This document shows, piece after piece, positions 1-11,952 of a stretch of 64,000 bases of DNA. Positions within the stretch are counted from its first letter, which is position 1. The number at the start of each line of letters is the position of its first letter. Position numbers and translations under genes: made by a program. Origin of the DNA: Kitagawia praeruptora (Eukaryota > Streptophyta > Magnoliopsida > Apiales > Apiaceae); assembly GCA_037693485.1 (NCBI GenBank), contig CM075344.1, forward strand, positions 94,523,001 through 94,587,000, given 5' to 3'. The notes under the pieces were generated by a model. That model saw nothing but the letters and a program-made list of their open reading frames with translations. It had not been told where the DNA came from and ran no database searches.

Positions 1-1199
1 TACAACTGGAACGGCCTAGAAATACTGAAGCAAAGTCAGTTACAAATTTTCCTTCAAAATGGAATCAGTTTAGGAAACGTATTTTGTGCCAAACTGCAGA
101 AATTCTATTTTAATTCTGTTTTGGGGAATTTCCTGCTGTCCAAGACTAATGTGCCTATATAAACACGTTCTATCATCCTTGAACAAAGGAACTACTCACC
201 ATAACACAAAGAGAGAGCCGAAGATAGAGAGTTAGACTTGGAAACGGATTCCCGGAAGGACGTGATAGCATTCGGAGATCTAGATCTACTTTTGCTTCCT
301 TCAAAATTAGGCGATACTCTGGATTTTGGATTTGTTTTCTAAACCTTATTACTCTAGCATAATTATTTTTATTAAGACTTTGTTTATTATCATGGTTTCA
401 TCAGATCCTATGATGACGAGCGGTTCGATTATGAACTAATCGTTGTCATGGGATTCTAACGGATTTATTTACGGAGTTTAGTAGTTTGTTTGCTTTAAAG
501 ATTTATGTGTGATGAATTCTTGATATCCTGGTATGGTTGTGCTTATTCTTCTTGGATGCGTAGCTAACATCTAAGTTGTTTGTTAAGCGAGAGTGGATCT
601 TGAGATTTAGAACTTGCCATGCTAGCATAGGATTATATGTATGTTTTGACATCATGATTTGTAGCGTAATTTGAACTATCTTATGCTGCCCTATGTGATC
701 TTTATGGACAACTTGTTCTTCAACCGTTATGTTTTCAAATCTTATAGAGATATAGGGTCTAAGCATAATTGGTGTCTATTCATCTTCTATCTCTTTTGTG
801 GATGTATGAGTAGTTTGGTATTCGTATATTGAGAAGTAGCCTTTACTTGTTTCGTGTTGTCTGATCAAATATCATAACCATCATATACATTGATTAAAGG
901 CATCAACTCTAAGCGAAGTATTTAATGAAGTTAGGATCCCATGTTTTCTATCGCATAAGTAATTCGATTCCAATTCTTGTTAGTTAATTAATTCTTAGTT
1001 TGTTAATATACTTCCCTAGTTAATTTTAGTTAATCAAAACCCAAATTTGTTAATTGTCTTAGCAGTGAATAAAAACCATACATTGTTGCATAGGTGCATT
1101 AACTGAATTGAAACCTAAACCCAGATCTCTGTGGGAATGAACTCAACTTTATTCTATGTTACTTGTGACCGCGTACGCTTGCGTGATTTAGTGCAAACA
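1..1199 (+). mobile_element. Athila-type gypsy LTR, 5' end outside window
   Basis: This is a long terminal repeat whose left end lies off the window. It ends in GTGCAAACA at 1199, and a primer binding site follows nine bases later. A TATA box (156-163) is followed by a leader-like stretch. The last 100 bases (CTCTGTGGGAATGA, GCGTACGCTTGCGTGATT) have the layout seen at the 3' end of Athila/Calypso LTRs. A diverged direct copy lies at about 1640-2425. No coding sequence is seen; the short frames here have no family signature. The orientation is secure and the lineage is likely. Confidence 0.7.
156..163 (+). promoter_or_regulatory. TATA box of the Athila-type LTR
   Basis: TATATAAA lies in the U3 part of the LTR. 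The same motif in the same context recurs at 1817-1824 in the second LTR copy, which supports it as the retroelement promoter. Transcription would start about 30 bases downstream. Confidence 0.6.
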
Positions 1200-1207
1200 A
1201 GTTTTTT

Positions 1208-1227
1208 TGGCACCGCTGCCGGGGATC
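1208..1227 (+). other. Primer binding site, tRNA-Asp type
   Basis: TGGCACCGCTGCCGGGGATC follows the LTR end after a T-rich spacer. Athila/Calypso elements use TGGCGCCGTTGCCGGGGA, complementary to the 3' end of tRNA-Asp; this copy differs at two or three positions. It fixes the LTR boundary and plus orientation. Confidence 0.75.
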
Positions 1228-1640
1228 AACGGTGTTTTATTTTTAGTTTATGTGCTTGTCATCAGTGGTCGTTAGAGTTCACTGATAAGTGGATTTTATA
1301 TCCACTTGGAGCGTTCCATATCGGCTTAAATTGATTAACTTGGCCTCAAGTATGTAGTGTTTTTGATTTGTTTTTAGTGAGATTGTGCAGGAATGCTAAC
1401 TTGAAGCGGGGAGGTATTTGTGCATGTTGTAGGGTAGATTTAAGCTTAAGAGTTGACGAACGACAGCTCGCGGAAGAAACGGAAGAGAAAGTGAAGAAGT
1501 CAAGGCCTTTACTCAACAAATCAAGGTCTTTAGCTGAACGGAGGCAATCTCAAGGCCTTTACATCGAAAACTCAAGGCCTTTACATGAACAGTAGCGAAA
1601 CTCAAGGCCTTTACCCTGAATCTCAAGGCCTTGGTCTGTG
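1228..1640 (+). mobile_element. Remnant internal region of the Athila-type element
   Basis: About 400 bases separate the primer site from the second LTR copy, far too short for gag-pol, so the element is internally deleted or was non-coding. The right half holds a short interspersed repeat (1503-1630). No domain is recognisable. Confidence 0.5.
1503..1630 (+). repeat. Repeats of the motif CTCAAGGCCTTTAC
   Basis: Six copies of (A/T)CTCAAGGCCTTTAC or close variants, separated by unrelated spacers of about 8 to 20 bases. AAGGCCTT within it is palindromic. The function is unknown. Confidence 0.7.
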
Positions 1641-2425
1641 ACGAAAATTAGAGTTTTAAGGCTTTCCTAATTGGTTTTGTAACACTTTCCTACATCTTTT
1701 AAAGCGCGAGGACGCTGCAGGTCCTGCCAGAAATTCCTGATTCTATTCTGTTTAGAATATCTTGTTGTCTAATTCTATTCTGTTTAGAATATCTTGCTGT
1801 CCAAGTGTTTAGTGGCTATATAAACACATCTAGACATCAATAGGAGGAGTTTTTTTTATCAGAATTGCAAGGGAGAAAAGCGGAGAAGGATTCAATAACG
1901 CTCATGACAAGCAATGGATCTAGATCTACTTCATCTTTTGTATTCTTCTCTTAGGCGATACTCTTGATTTTAGATTTGTTTTCTCAACTCTTTATTTTTA
2001 ATATTAGTACTACTTTCGTTCATACTTTGTTTATTATCATGTTTTCATCAAATCCCATGGTGACGAACTGTTCAATTATGAACTAATCATTGTCATGGGA
2101 TTTTAACGGATTTATTTATGGAGCTTTAGTATCTTGATGCTTTAAAGATCTGTGTGTGATGTATATCTGATATCCTCGTATGGTTATGCTTAATTGTTAG
2201 ATGTCGTAGCTAACATCTAATATGTTAATCTCTTGTGAAGTGAAAGTAGATCTTGAGATTTAGAACTTGTCATGCTAGCATAGGTTCATAATTGTTATCA
2301 ATATGATTTGTAGTGTGAGATGAAAATACTTATATTGCCCTGTGTGATCTTTATGGATAACTTGTTCTTCAACCGTTATGTTTTCAAATTCTATAGACAT
2401 ATAGGGTCTAAGCATAATTGGTGTA
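1640..2425 (+). mobile_element. Second Athila-type LTR copy, truncated
   Basis: This stretch is a diverged direct repeat of about 100-775. Shared landmarks are TATATAAAC (1817), GATCTAGATCTACTT, TTAGGCGATACTC and AGCATAATTGGTGT. It stops abruptly at 2425, where the LARD-like LTR begins. The missing remainder (present at 776-1199 in the first copy) is not found beyond the LARD at 48965, so the right flank was lost or rearranged. The left edge is uncertain. Confidence 0.65.
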
Positions 2426-2808
2426 TGTAATATACGTGATTTTTTAATAATAATAATAATAGAATATGAATTTATGATTTACATTATTATGCATTTACTA
2501 ATTAAAGAAGACTTATTAAAAAAATTTCTTTAATAATAGAATTTTGATATTATTTAAACTATCAAAATTCTTTTAATAATACGAGAGTTAGTAGCCTATA
2601 TTATGTACCCATATCATGTCACACGAGTCATAACAAAAGCAACCCTAAAATAGGTTTTTAGGAGAGACGCAGCCGTGCATTAGAATCGGATCGGAGAGGC
2701 AGGAGGGAGAACTTTGAGAGGGGTCACAGTTTCACTACATCATTTACATGTAAGCTATTAATCCTTTTTCTTTACCACATTCATGTATAACATGAACTAG
2801 GTGACCTT
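2426..2808 (+). mobile_element. LARD LTR-a, left part
   Basis: Begins TGTAATATACGTGA and matches 45956-46312 of LTR-b apart from point changes and about 22 extra bases near 2612. It ends with ACCTT (2804-2808), the left target duplication of the Tat insertion. The LTR resumes at 40775. Confidence 0.85.
2804..2808 (+). repeat. Target-site duplication ACCTT, left
   Basis: Paired with 40775-40779. The corresponding site in LARD LTR-b (about 46311) has a single ACCTT, giving an empty-site comparison. Confidence 0.9.
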
Positions 2809-3523
2809 TGTTATGCCCGAATTTGGCATAAGTCCTAAACAGGCCTAATGGGCTAGAATATCAGTACATCTCACATAATGGGCCTAACAATGAGGAATGG
2901 GTCATTAAAGTCCGCCATCACAGGGAAGTTCATCACATTATTTTATAGACTGGGATCGCCAGCGAGCCCTGGATATGGGATCGCAGTTCACGAGGTCCAG
3001 CGTGGCCTAGGGCATGTTCACTACGAAGGCTTACGGTCAGACCCAGCGAGGTCGCGTAAGTAGATTATCTCCACAAAAGCGAGGATCGCCTCGCATGGTC
3101 AGACCCAGCGAGGTCGCATGCGAGGCCATCTAGTCAGTTTCACCAATAATTATAATTGTAGCATCATGACGAGCCGTGGGTTCCCTTTTATGGGTCATGG
3201 GTCATGAGCAGTATAAATGGGTAAAATATAACCCAAGGAGACGACTAGTGAATTTGGGCCAAGCCGAGCCCATAGAAACCCTAGCCCGTCTAGATAACTT
3301 CTTCTTCAAGAGAACTACGTTGGCTTGATCCCTATAAATAGGGTACGTAGGCATCTTGTAAAGAATGAGAAACAGTTCACCACTGAATTTCAATAGACAA
3401 GAGCAGCCACAAACAATCACCAATCACCTCCGTGTTCTTCGTGTTCATAGCAGAATATCCGTATTTTGCTCCGTGATTCCAGCAAACCTCCAAAAATTGT
3501 TATACAATATTCTCCCTATAACA
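2809..3523 (+). mobile_element. Tat LTR 1
   Basis: 715 bp, beginning TGTTATGCCC and ending CCTATAACA (6-bp terminal inverted repeat TGTTAT/ATAACA). By eye about 10 substitutions separate it from LTR 2 and about 14 from LTR 3, roughly 1.5 to 2 percent. The TATA box is at 3333-3340. Confidence 0.93.
3333..3340 (+). promoter_or_regulatory. TATA box in Tat LTR 1
   Basis: TATAAATA in the context CCCTATAAATAGGG, conserved in LTR 2 (19592-19599) and LTR 3 (40584-40591). It lies about 190 bp before the LTR end, as expected for a U3 promoter driving gag-pol. Confidence 0.75.
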
Positions 3524-3543
3524 TTTGGCGCTAGAAGGAGGGG
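3524..3543 (+). other. Primer binding site region, Tat copy 1
   Basis: TTTGGCGCTAGAAGGAGGGG begins directly at the LTR end and is repeated after LTR 2 (19783). Its position makes it the minus-strand primer site. I cannot name the tRNA with confidence. Confidence 0.6.
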
Positions 3544-6500
3544 AAGTCGTTGATTTGGGAGAACAATGACTAAATCGAACAAAAAGAGAAACGGAGATCG
3601 GGAGACCCCGGGGTCGCATAAGAAAGACATAAACGACCCCCGGAGGAATAATTTACCAGAGAGCGAGGCGCGTAGGGAGGGGATCGTGGACGAATTGGAG
3701 AAGGAGCGAACACCCCCTGTCGTCCAACAGGCGGCCTTGCCTGGCGAAGTCATGTCATTCTTGAAAGGACTCGGTGATCAAATGATCGAGGTAAGGGCCT
3801 CGGTGGCCAAGATGGAGAAGCGACATAGTTCTAGAGGCTTAAAGAGGAATACAAGGACGGGGGATCGAACTCATTAAGTAGAGAGTAGTGAGGGCCCCAC
3901 CAAGAAGCTAATAGGAGACTTTGATGATGTGGTGACGGATCGGACGAACCCCGATTGGGAAGAAGAGGCAGCTACTATGGATAAGGAGGGGTCGAAGGCG
4001 AAGCCCGCCTCATCAGAAGGACGATCCGTCAGTGTCTTTGACCGGGTTGGAAAGAAACTCAGCGAGCACGATCTCCGTCTCAAGTTGGTGAATCTCAAAA
4101 CTAACAAGGATGGAGGGTCTAAAAATAAGAGTAAGGGCTCTCATCAACCCGTATCTCCTCGAAAAGATCGTGAGCGGTCATATCGTCGCAATGGCAGACC
4201 CCCCTCTCCTCGCAGAGAGCGCGAGCGGTCCCATCATCGCGAGGACAAACCCCCTTTCAATCGAGAATGTGAACGATCCCAACATCACGAGGAAGACCCT
4301 AAAAATAAGGATCGTAGGAATGACCAGGAAGAGTCTAGTGCCCCAAAAAAGACTCAATCTCATCATGCAAGTACTGGAGGAAAGAAGGATGGAGACAAAG
4401 AGGCCAGGATTGGGGATTATAAGTTGGAAGAGTTAAAAAAGGCATTGGATACGATGAACAACGAGAAGGGGATTTTCAGCAATATGGGTTCCTCCTCGCC
4501 CTTCACTCATGAAATTCGCACTGCTCCACTGCCCGTAGTGTTCCGTGGTCATCACTCCGACATGACCTATAATGGGGAGACTGACCCGGTTGAGTTTGTC
4601 ATTCGATTCAACAATGAGATGGACGTGTATCAAGTATCATTATTAGCGAGGTGTAGGCTGTTTGCAGCCTCGCTAAGGGGGAGTGCCCAACAATGGTTTT
4701 CGAAGCTAGGGTCCCTGTTGGTCATAGATTCGTGGGAGCAGTTCGTGGACATCTTTATCAAACAATTTCAATCTTCAATGCTCTATGCACCCCCTGTGTC
4801 CACACTGGCGAATATAAAACAGAAGGAAGGGGAGACTTTGCATGACTACTTCAAGAGGTTCAACGCTGAAGTACCTCGTGTACGAGGTGCTAATGACGAG
4901 GCTGTGAAGAATTTCCTTATTGCAGGGGTAAGGGAAGGAACCAAATTCTGGGAAAAACTACAAGAGCAAACCCCTGGTACACTTTCAGAGTTGCACCGGG
5001 TCGCTGAGCCCTTTAAGCGCGTTGAGAAATCATTGGCAGATCTCAAGAAGAATGCCGGGAACGGTAGCAATGGAAGCAAAGGCAAAGGGGTAAAAAGAAG
5101 GGATTCTAGAAGCCCCAGGCGAAGACATGATCGTAGCCCGAGCCCGAAAAGAAGGGATCGCGACTCCTCAAGGCGATCCCCACCTCGTGCTCGTCCGGCT
5201 AGAGATGAAGACAAATTTGTTCCCTTAGTGGCTTCAGTGGACCATATCTATGCTGTCAACGCTAATAAAGGAATGTTTACAAAACCTCGTGCTATGGGTC
5301 CACAAGGAACGTGGAACATTGCAAAGTATTGTGATTTTCATGAGCAGAAGGGGCACGATACAGCGGACTGTTGGCAACTTAAAGAACAAATTGATCGTTT
5401 GATTCGAGAAGGGAAGTTAACAGAGTGGGCGGTCCGCGAAGTGAAGAAGCATCAAGAGAGCTCAGGAAAATTAGGAATAGGATATCATGTTGTACCTCAT
5501 GAGGGCCACAATGCAGAGCCTCGCAAGGAGAGAGAAGAGCGAGGCAATAGCATCCATGTGATCATTGGTGGGCCACATATTGGAGGAGATAGCAACAAGG
5601 CAAGAGAAAGATATGCTCGCGAGGCAAGGGAGCGACCCCTCACCAATGTGCATCATTTGCAGGAACGGCCCCCAAAGCTTTTCAAAGGGGAGGATACAAA
5701 TATAATGTTCACTGAGGAAGATGCGAAGTGGGTACATCATCCTCACTCTGATGCTCTAGTGGTTCGAGTTCGCATTGGTTCCCAGAATATCTACAGAGTG
5801 TTGGTGGATAATGGAAGCACCGTGAATGTCTTGATGTATGATGTCTACAAGAAAATGGGATACGTAGACAAAGATCTAATTCCTACAGTAGGTCACCTCT
5901 ATGGATTCACTGGAGCTTCTGTTATTGTAAAAGGACTTATCAGGCTTCCCATCACTTTGGGGGACGAGCCCTGCATCACTACGCAGGTCACTGATTTCAT
6001 GGTCGTGGATCAACCATCTGCTTATAATGCTATTGTGGGGTGACCCATCTTGAAAGAAATGAGGGTGGTGACTTCTATCTATCACCTCTCGATGAAGTTT
6101 CCTACCCCGCAAGGCGTGGGATGTGTTAGAGGAATTCAACATGAGTCTCGAGAATGCTATAATCAGGCCCTTAAGTCAGCTGAAAAGGGAAGAAACTATA
6201 TGGAGAGCGAAGAGGATGAGAGGGCTCGCAAATCGGCATCGCAACCCTCAGTTGGTTGCAATATGATATCTATCGAGGAGTTGCCAAATGATTATTTTGA
6301 TAACTTGGGTATACAAGTAGAGCCGGTTCCAGGGGCTATTATGATGGAGGCCTCGCAACCCGTGTTAGTTCTACAAGAAGGAATTGTTGAAGAAGCTAGC
6401 GATGAAGAGGAAAGTCCAGAGCAGGCCGCTGTGCGAGCTCGAAAAGGTAAATGGGTTTGCAAGGAGACATCAACATTGGTAGATTTGCCTAATGGGATCA

Positions 6501-8900
6501 CACGAGAAACGACAATTGTAACTGAGTATGGAAGAACGGGAGTGACCCTGACCTCGGGGGCAGAGGCCACGAGGCAGGGCGAAGCAGAGTCTAGCAGAGA
6601 TCGTGATGTTGAAATCGATCTAGATCCCCGCATCCCCGAACATGTGGAGCGGGCTGGGGCCGCAGAAGATACGATCTCCGTTCTTGTTGATGCTAAAGAC
6701 CCAACCAAGGTATTGAAGGTCGGGTCGCAGTTGAGCCCTGATCTTAGGGGAAGGCTCGTGGAGTTTCTAAAAGCTAATTTGGATGTATTTGCGTGGTCTC
6801 ACGAAGATATGATAGGGATCGATCCTAATGTGACGTGTCATAGACTCAATCTTGATCAAAGCAAAAAGGGAGTGAGGCAGAAAAGAAGACCAATAAGTGG
6901 AGAGCGAGCCGAGGCTCTAAAAGAAGAGGTGGATAGGCTTCTAAAAGTTGGGCTCATTAGGGAATCATTCTACCCTGATTGGCTCGCTAATCCTGTCCTC
7001 GTGAAGAAACCAAATGGCAAGTGGAGGACGTGTGTGGATTTTACTGATTTAAACAAGCATTGCCCGAAGGATAGTTTCCCTCTTCCAAGAATTGATCAGT
7101 TGGTAGATGCAACAGCGGGCCACGCACTCTTAAGTTTCATGGATGCTTACTCAGGGTATAATCAGATACCCATGTATAGCCCTGACCAGGAACATACTTC
7201 GTTTATCACAGACAGAGGTCTCTACTGCTATATTGGGATGCCCTTTGGCCTCCTCAATGCAGGTGCTACTTATCAGAGGCTCGTTAATATGATGTTTGAG
7301 AAGTAGATTGGAAAGACAATGGAGGTCTATGTAGATGACATGCTTGTGAAGTCCAAGGAGGCTGGGGATCATATAGCCCACCTCGCAGAAATGTTAAATA
7401 TATTGAGGAAATTCAGAATGAAGCTCAACCCCCAGAAGTGTGTTTTTGGGGTCGAATCTGGAAAATTTTTGGGGTTCATTGTTAACCACAGAGGCATTGA
7501 GGCTAATCCATCTAAAATAAAGGCATTGATGGAAATGAGGTCGCCAAGAAGTGTCAAGGAGGTTCAAAGTCTAACTGGAAGGATCGCAGCATTGAATCGA
7601 TTTGTTTCTAAATCATCAGACAAGTGCCACGAATTCTTTAAGGCGATCAAGAAGGTGGGAAGGAGTTTTGAATGGACCCCTGAGTGCGAGGAAGCTTTTC
7701 AGAGGATAAAAGAACATCTGGGCTCGCCTCCATTACTCTCTAAGCCCAATGAAGGTGAAGTTCTTATTGTTTATTTGGCAGTTTCAGAATATGCCATCAG
7801 TGCTGTCCTCGTTTGCGAGGAGGGAAAGCTTTAGCTCCCCGTTTACTATGTCAGTAAAAGATTGTTAGATGCCGAGACTCGCTACACCAATATGGAGAAG
7901 CTCGCCTATGCTGTGGTTTTGGCTTCGCGAAAGCTGAGGCCATATTTTCAGGCTCATAGTATCCAGGTTCGCACTACGTACCCACTTAGGCAAGTAATGC
8001 ATAAACCTGAGGCCTCGGGCAGACTTTTAAAGTGGACCATAGAGCTGAGTCAGTTTGACATTGAGTACAAGCCTCGAGGTGCAATAAAGGGGCAAGCTTT
8101 AGCAGATTTCATATTGGAGTTCCCTTCCCAATCTGAGGAAGATGCCTGGGCTCTCGTAGCGATCCCAGAAGTGGTCGACCCCAAACTCAAAGATGAAAAT
8201 TCAGCCTCGTGGTGGGAGTTATATGTTGACGGGGCATCTAACAAAGAAGGGGCCGGAGCTGGGATCGAGCTTGTTACACCTGAGGGTCGCAAGTTGAGTA
8301 GTGCTGTTCACTTCGCCTTCGAGGCCTCTAATAATGCAGCTGAGTACGAGGCTCTCATAATTGGCCTCAAGCTCGTAATGGAAATGAAAGTAGAAAATCT
8401 CAATGCGTACAGTGATTCTATGCTGGTCACAGGCCACATTGGATGCGGTTGGCAAGCTAGAGGACCTCAAATCGAACTCTATCTGCGATGTGTACAAAGA
8501 TTAATGAAATCATTCAAACAAGTCAAGGTAGAATTTATCAGGAGGGCAAAAAATCAAGGTGCTGATGCCCTAGCAAAATTGGGTTCGCGCCGCGAGGCGA
8601 CCCTACTTGGAATTATTCCTTTGGAGATCCAGAATAAACCAAGTGTACCAGAAGAATTTGTTATGGAAATAGCGAGCCAGGAATCAACATGGATGACCCC
8701 TATATGGGAGTACGTGAAGAATGGGATGCTACCTCATGATAAAAAAGAAGCGAGGAGGGTCAAATATCAGGCGGCTCGCTATGTTATTTATGATGAGGTC
8801 TTGTATCGAAGAGGGTTCAACACTCCACTCTTGAGGTGTGTAGATGGTAAAGAATGCAACTATATTTTGAGAGAGGTCCATGAAGGAATATGTGGCAATC

Positions 8901-8914
8901 ACTCGGGGGGTAGT
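8901..8914 (+). promoter_or_regulatory. Candidate central polypurine tract in the integrase frame, copy 1
   Basis: ACTCGGGGGGTAGT is identical to the 3' polypurine tract that abuts LTR 2 (19054-19067). It lies in the integrase zinc-domain codons (HSGGS). Copy 2 has the same 14-mer at 25160-25173. A second plus-strand start site is an inference; the sequence identity is direct. Confidence 0.45.
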
Positions 8915-9827
8915 CCCCTGGCTCAAAAAATTCTACGTCAAGGGTATTTCTGGCCTACTTTGAAAAGAGATGCCTTTGAGTTCGCTCGACGATGTGATAA
9001 GTGTCAAAGATATGCAAATTTCAGTAATGCTCCGGTTGCTCACCTCACCTCGTTGATGAGCCCTTGGCCCTTTGCTATGTGGGGAATAGATCTTATTGGC
9101 GAACTCCATAAAGCTAAGGGAGGAGTGAAGTATGCAGTCGTGGCTGTGGACTATTTCACTAAGTGGGCCGAGGCCGAGCCCCTTGCTACCATCACAGCTA
9201 AAAAATTGAAGGACTTTGTGTACAGAGCAATTGTTTGTCGCTATGGGATCCCATATCAGCTCATTTCAGATAATGGGAAGCAATTTGATAGTAAGGAGAT
9301 GAAAGAATTCTGTGAGAGTTTGGGAATCAAGAAAAGTTTCTCTGTTGTGAGTCACCCTCAGACAAATGGACAAACTGAGGCCATCAACAAAATAATCAAG
9401 CATACCCTAAAAGCTAAGTTGGAGGAGAGTAAAGGTAATTGGCCTGAGGAGCTACCAAAGGTCTTGTGGTCATACAACACGACCCCAAGGTCTACCACAG
9501 GCGAGACTCCATTTTCTTTGACATATGGGTGCGAGGCCATGGTGCCCGTGGAGGTAGGGTCAGGCTCGTTCAGAAGGGAACATTACGACCCCAAGTCAAA
9601 CGAGGTCAATCACAGGCTCTACTTAGACATGATTCAAGAGTCAAGAGAAGAGGCTCAGTTAAGGCTCGCAGCTTATCAAAGGCGAGCCGCGAGGTACTAT
9701 AATGGAAAGGTTCGCGTGCCACATCTTCGCGTAGGGGACTTGGTGCTTAGGAGAGTGATGCCTAACACTAAGGTCTCGTCTCATGGGGTCTTTGGGGCCA
9801 ATTGCACTACTAGAAACAGGTCAATAG

Positions 9828-10150
9828 ACATCGGCTAAAAACCGATGTCTGGCCATTTTGCAACCGATGTCTTTGTGGGTGTAGAGAAAGGTCCAACCCC
9901 TTTCACATCGGTTTTAAACCGATGTCAAAGAGTATCTATCACATCGTTCACATCCTTTTCACATCGGTTTTAAACCGATGTCAAAGAGAATCTATCACAT
10001 CGTTTACAGGAACCTGACTGCTGTCAGATACTATCTATAACATCAGTTACTAGAAACTAAACGATGTCAAAGAGTACTTTAGACATCATTTTCTATTATA
10101 ACCGATGTGTTTCATACATATTAACATCAGTTAGTCACCGATGTCAAAGA
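9828..10150 (+). repeat. Left subterminal repeats of CACTA1
   Basis: Direct and inverted copies of the ACATCGGTT / AACCGATGT motif, often as near palindromes (for example 9904-9930 and 9959-9985) followed by CAAAGAG. Similar repeats lie at 14830-15060. In En/Spm, subterminal repeats bind the TNPA protein. Confidence 0.8.
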
Positions 10151-10158
10151 GTACTGTA

Positions 10159-10159
<1 letters not shown>

Positions 10160-10193
<34 letters not shown>
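10160..10193 (+). repeat. TA microsatellite
   Basis: About sixteen TA units at the inner edge of the left subterminal region of CACTA1. Confidence 0.85.
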
Positions 10194-10197
<4 letters not shown>

Positions 10198-10528
10198 CAA
10201 AATAATACTAAAATAAATGCTGTATTGATGCAACTTATCAATCCAAAACTCAACCACTTATGAAAATAACAAAAACTTCATTATCATTACCAAAAAAATT
10301 CAGTATATACATCAATGACTATCCGCAAAACTAACAAACTAGCTACATTTCAAGTCGATAACACAAATACAAAGACCAGAGTCATAAACATAAACCAAAT
10401 CATAAACTGTTCTACACATCGACTACTGCACTATAAAGCTAAGGTTTAAGACCAGAGTCCCCACGGATGAAATGAGAGAAACACACGCTCACAGAAATAC
10501 ATTTTCCAAATCTGAAATTTCATGAAAT

Positions 10529-10621
10529 TCAGTAAAAACGATGTTTCCTATACTGAAACCTTGCCACGACACCAACTGCAGCACCACCCAAGTGAGCAGA
10601 TCCAGAAACTCGCGTATCTCC
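10529..10621 (-). pseudogene. Captured rhomboid-protease C-terminal exon
   Basis: After an acceptor-like TTTTTCAG the minus strand reads 30 codons to a TGA. The peptide contains VSGSAHLGGAAVG, matching the rhomboid last-helix motif in which the His is catalytic, and a short basic tail (QYRKHRFY) at the C-terminus as in plant organellar rhomboid-like proteins. Only this last exon is present. It lies in CACTA1, downstream of the other captured fragments. The family call rests on a short motif. Confidence 0.5.
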
Positions 10622-11225
10622 CTGAAAAATGGAAAAGAAGAAGAGTTGTTTCAGTTACACAAAACTCATTGGGAAGGAACCACTATGTAGATAGCAGATA
10701 CATGCTGACATGAATGTTATTGAACTAATTAAGTAGTAGCAATGTGTTCCTGAAAACATGAGCACGACATAGATGCATTCAAGAATGTCGGGCTACGAGT
10801 TCTGGTCAAGGTAATAAGAATCTAACTGTGACAAAACAGAACACTTGATGCCACTAAATAATAAACAGATATGGAGCACTTGACAATTTGTTTATATGTT
10901 TTGCAGATATGGCAATAGATTCTTAGAAGGATACCTTAATGACCCTTAACACATCTGTTCCAATTAAATATACTCCCTGAATCATCAACAAACAAACACT
11001 CCATTAGATAAATTCACAAGTAACCTTGAAGACTAAAAGTGATACCTTAAAGATCATTGATCTCCTCATTATAAATTGATAGAAACTCCCAATCCATTAC
11101 CTAAATTGATAGGAGATCACATACACACACAGAAAAATAAATAAAGATAGTAGTGAAACCAGGAGTCCAACAATTACGATAATAAATCAACAAAAACAAA
11201 TTTCAAAAATCATAATCGAAACCTC

Positions 11226-11341
11226 TTATATAATATCAAAAACATGATGAACTGCAACCGGAATAACTACAGGCTCCGCAACCGAACCACCCACTGTATG
11301 TGTCTTTCCACTATTTGTTTGCCTATACGCAAACACAGTCC
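11226..11341 (-). pseudogene. Captured kinesin motor-domain exon fragment
   Basis: After an acceptor-like TTTATTTAG the minus strand encodes GTVFAYRQTNSGKTHTVGG followed by EPVVIPVAVHHVFDII. This matches the kinesin P-loop block (GTVFAYGQTxSGKTxTM) and the following EPGVIPxAVxxxF region. The first P-loop Gly is Arg here. It runs into a stop after about 37 codons. It lies in CACTA1 between the PP2C and rhomboid fragments. It is a non-functional exon fragment. Confidence 0.72.
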
Positions 11342-11507
11342 CTAAATAAACACAAAAACAATAAGAACCTCAATTCAATCACCTACACCACAATAAAAAC
11401 CAAAAAATCGAAACAACAAAAAGAAATAGATCTAACAGACCGTTAAAACCACGGACAAAAACAATAACAAGTGAAAATCACTACAGACCATAGACATGCA
11501 AGCTTAC

Positions 11508-11672
11508 ATGCTCTTTGGCGTGCCAATGCTGCAATTTTCTGAGCTGTTTCTTGAGGACCAAAACCAGCTCTCACAGCATGAACTACCACAGAGGTAATAT
11601 CATTGTTGTACAAGTTATCAAATAGCCCATCTGTGCCATCAATTATGACATCTCCAGCAGTGACAAGTTTTC
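11508..11672 (-). pseudogene. Captured PP2C-type protein phosphatase exon
   Basis: The minus strand encodes VTAGDVIIDGTDGLFDNLYN and, further on, VVHAVRAGFGPQETAQKIAA then LARQRA. GDVIxxGTDGLFDN is the conserved metal-binding motif block of PP2C phosphatases, and the flanking sequence resembles the organelle-type PP2C 55 group of plants. A donor-like GTAAGC follows at 11507. The N-terminal catalytic part and the last exon are absent. It is a captured internal exon, not an enzyme. Confidence 0.75.
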
Positions 11673-11906
11673 ATTCTTAATGTACTGCATATTAAATCTA
11701 TAAAAATAGCACAAATTGAAGTTCCTCAAAGTAAACAGGTACTATCACCTACGTACATTAATTAAACAATTGAAAGTAACATTGTAATTATGCAATTTGC
11801 AAAAGTTCTATAAAATGTCCACCAAAATATTATGTGTAAAAATAGACAAGTACAATCAAGATTGAATACAGAAATCATAATAAAATCAGAGAGAATTATA
11901 AATTAC

Positions 11907-11952
11907 CTCTATTACTCTGCCTACAATAATGTCACCAATCTCAGGCTTGTAC
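11907..11952 (-). pseudogene. Captured exon resembling the S1 domain of exosome subunit RRP4
   Basis: A 46-base exon-like block with an AG before it and GTAATT after it. It encodes YKPEIGDIIVGRVIE, close to the RYxxEVGDIVVGRVxEV segment opening the S1 domain of RRP4. The exon is short, so other S1-domain proteins are possible. Confidence 0.45.

Noticed and set aside
3445..3753. Minus-strand frames across LTR/gag (also 19704-20012, 22551-22967, 24309-24756)
   Set aside because: Shadows of the gag-pol frame on the other strand.
9828..10150. Regularly spaced repeats that could suggest a CRISPR array
   Set aside because: Repeats occur in both orientations within a transposon end, with variable spacing, in a plant genome; they are CACTA subterminal repeats.
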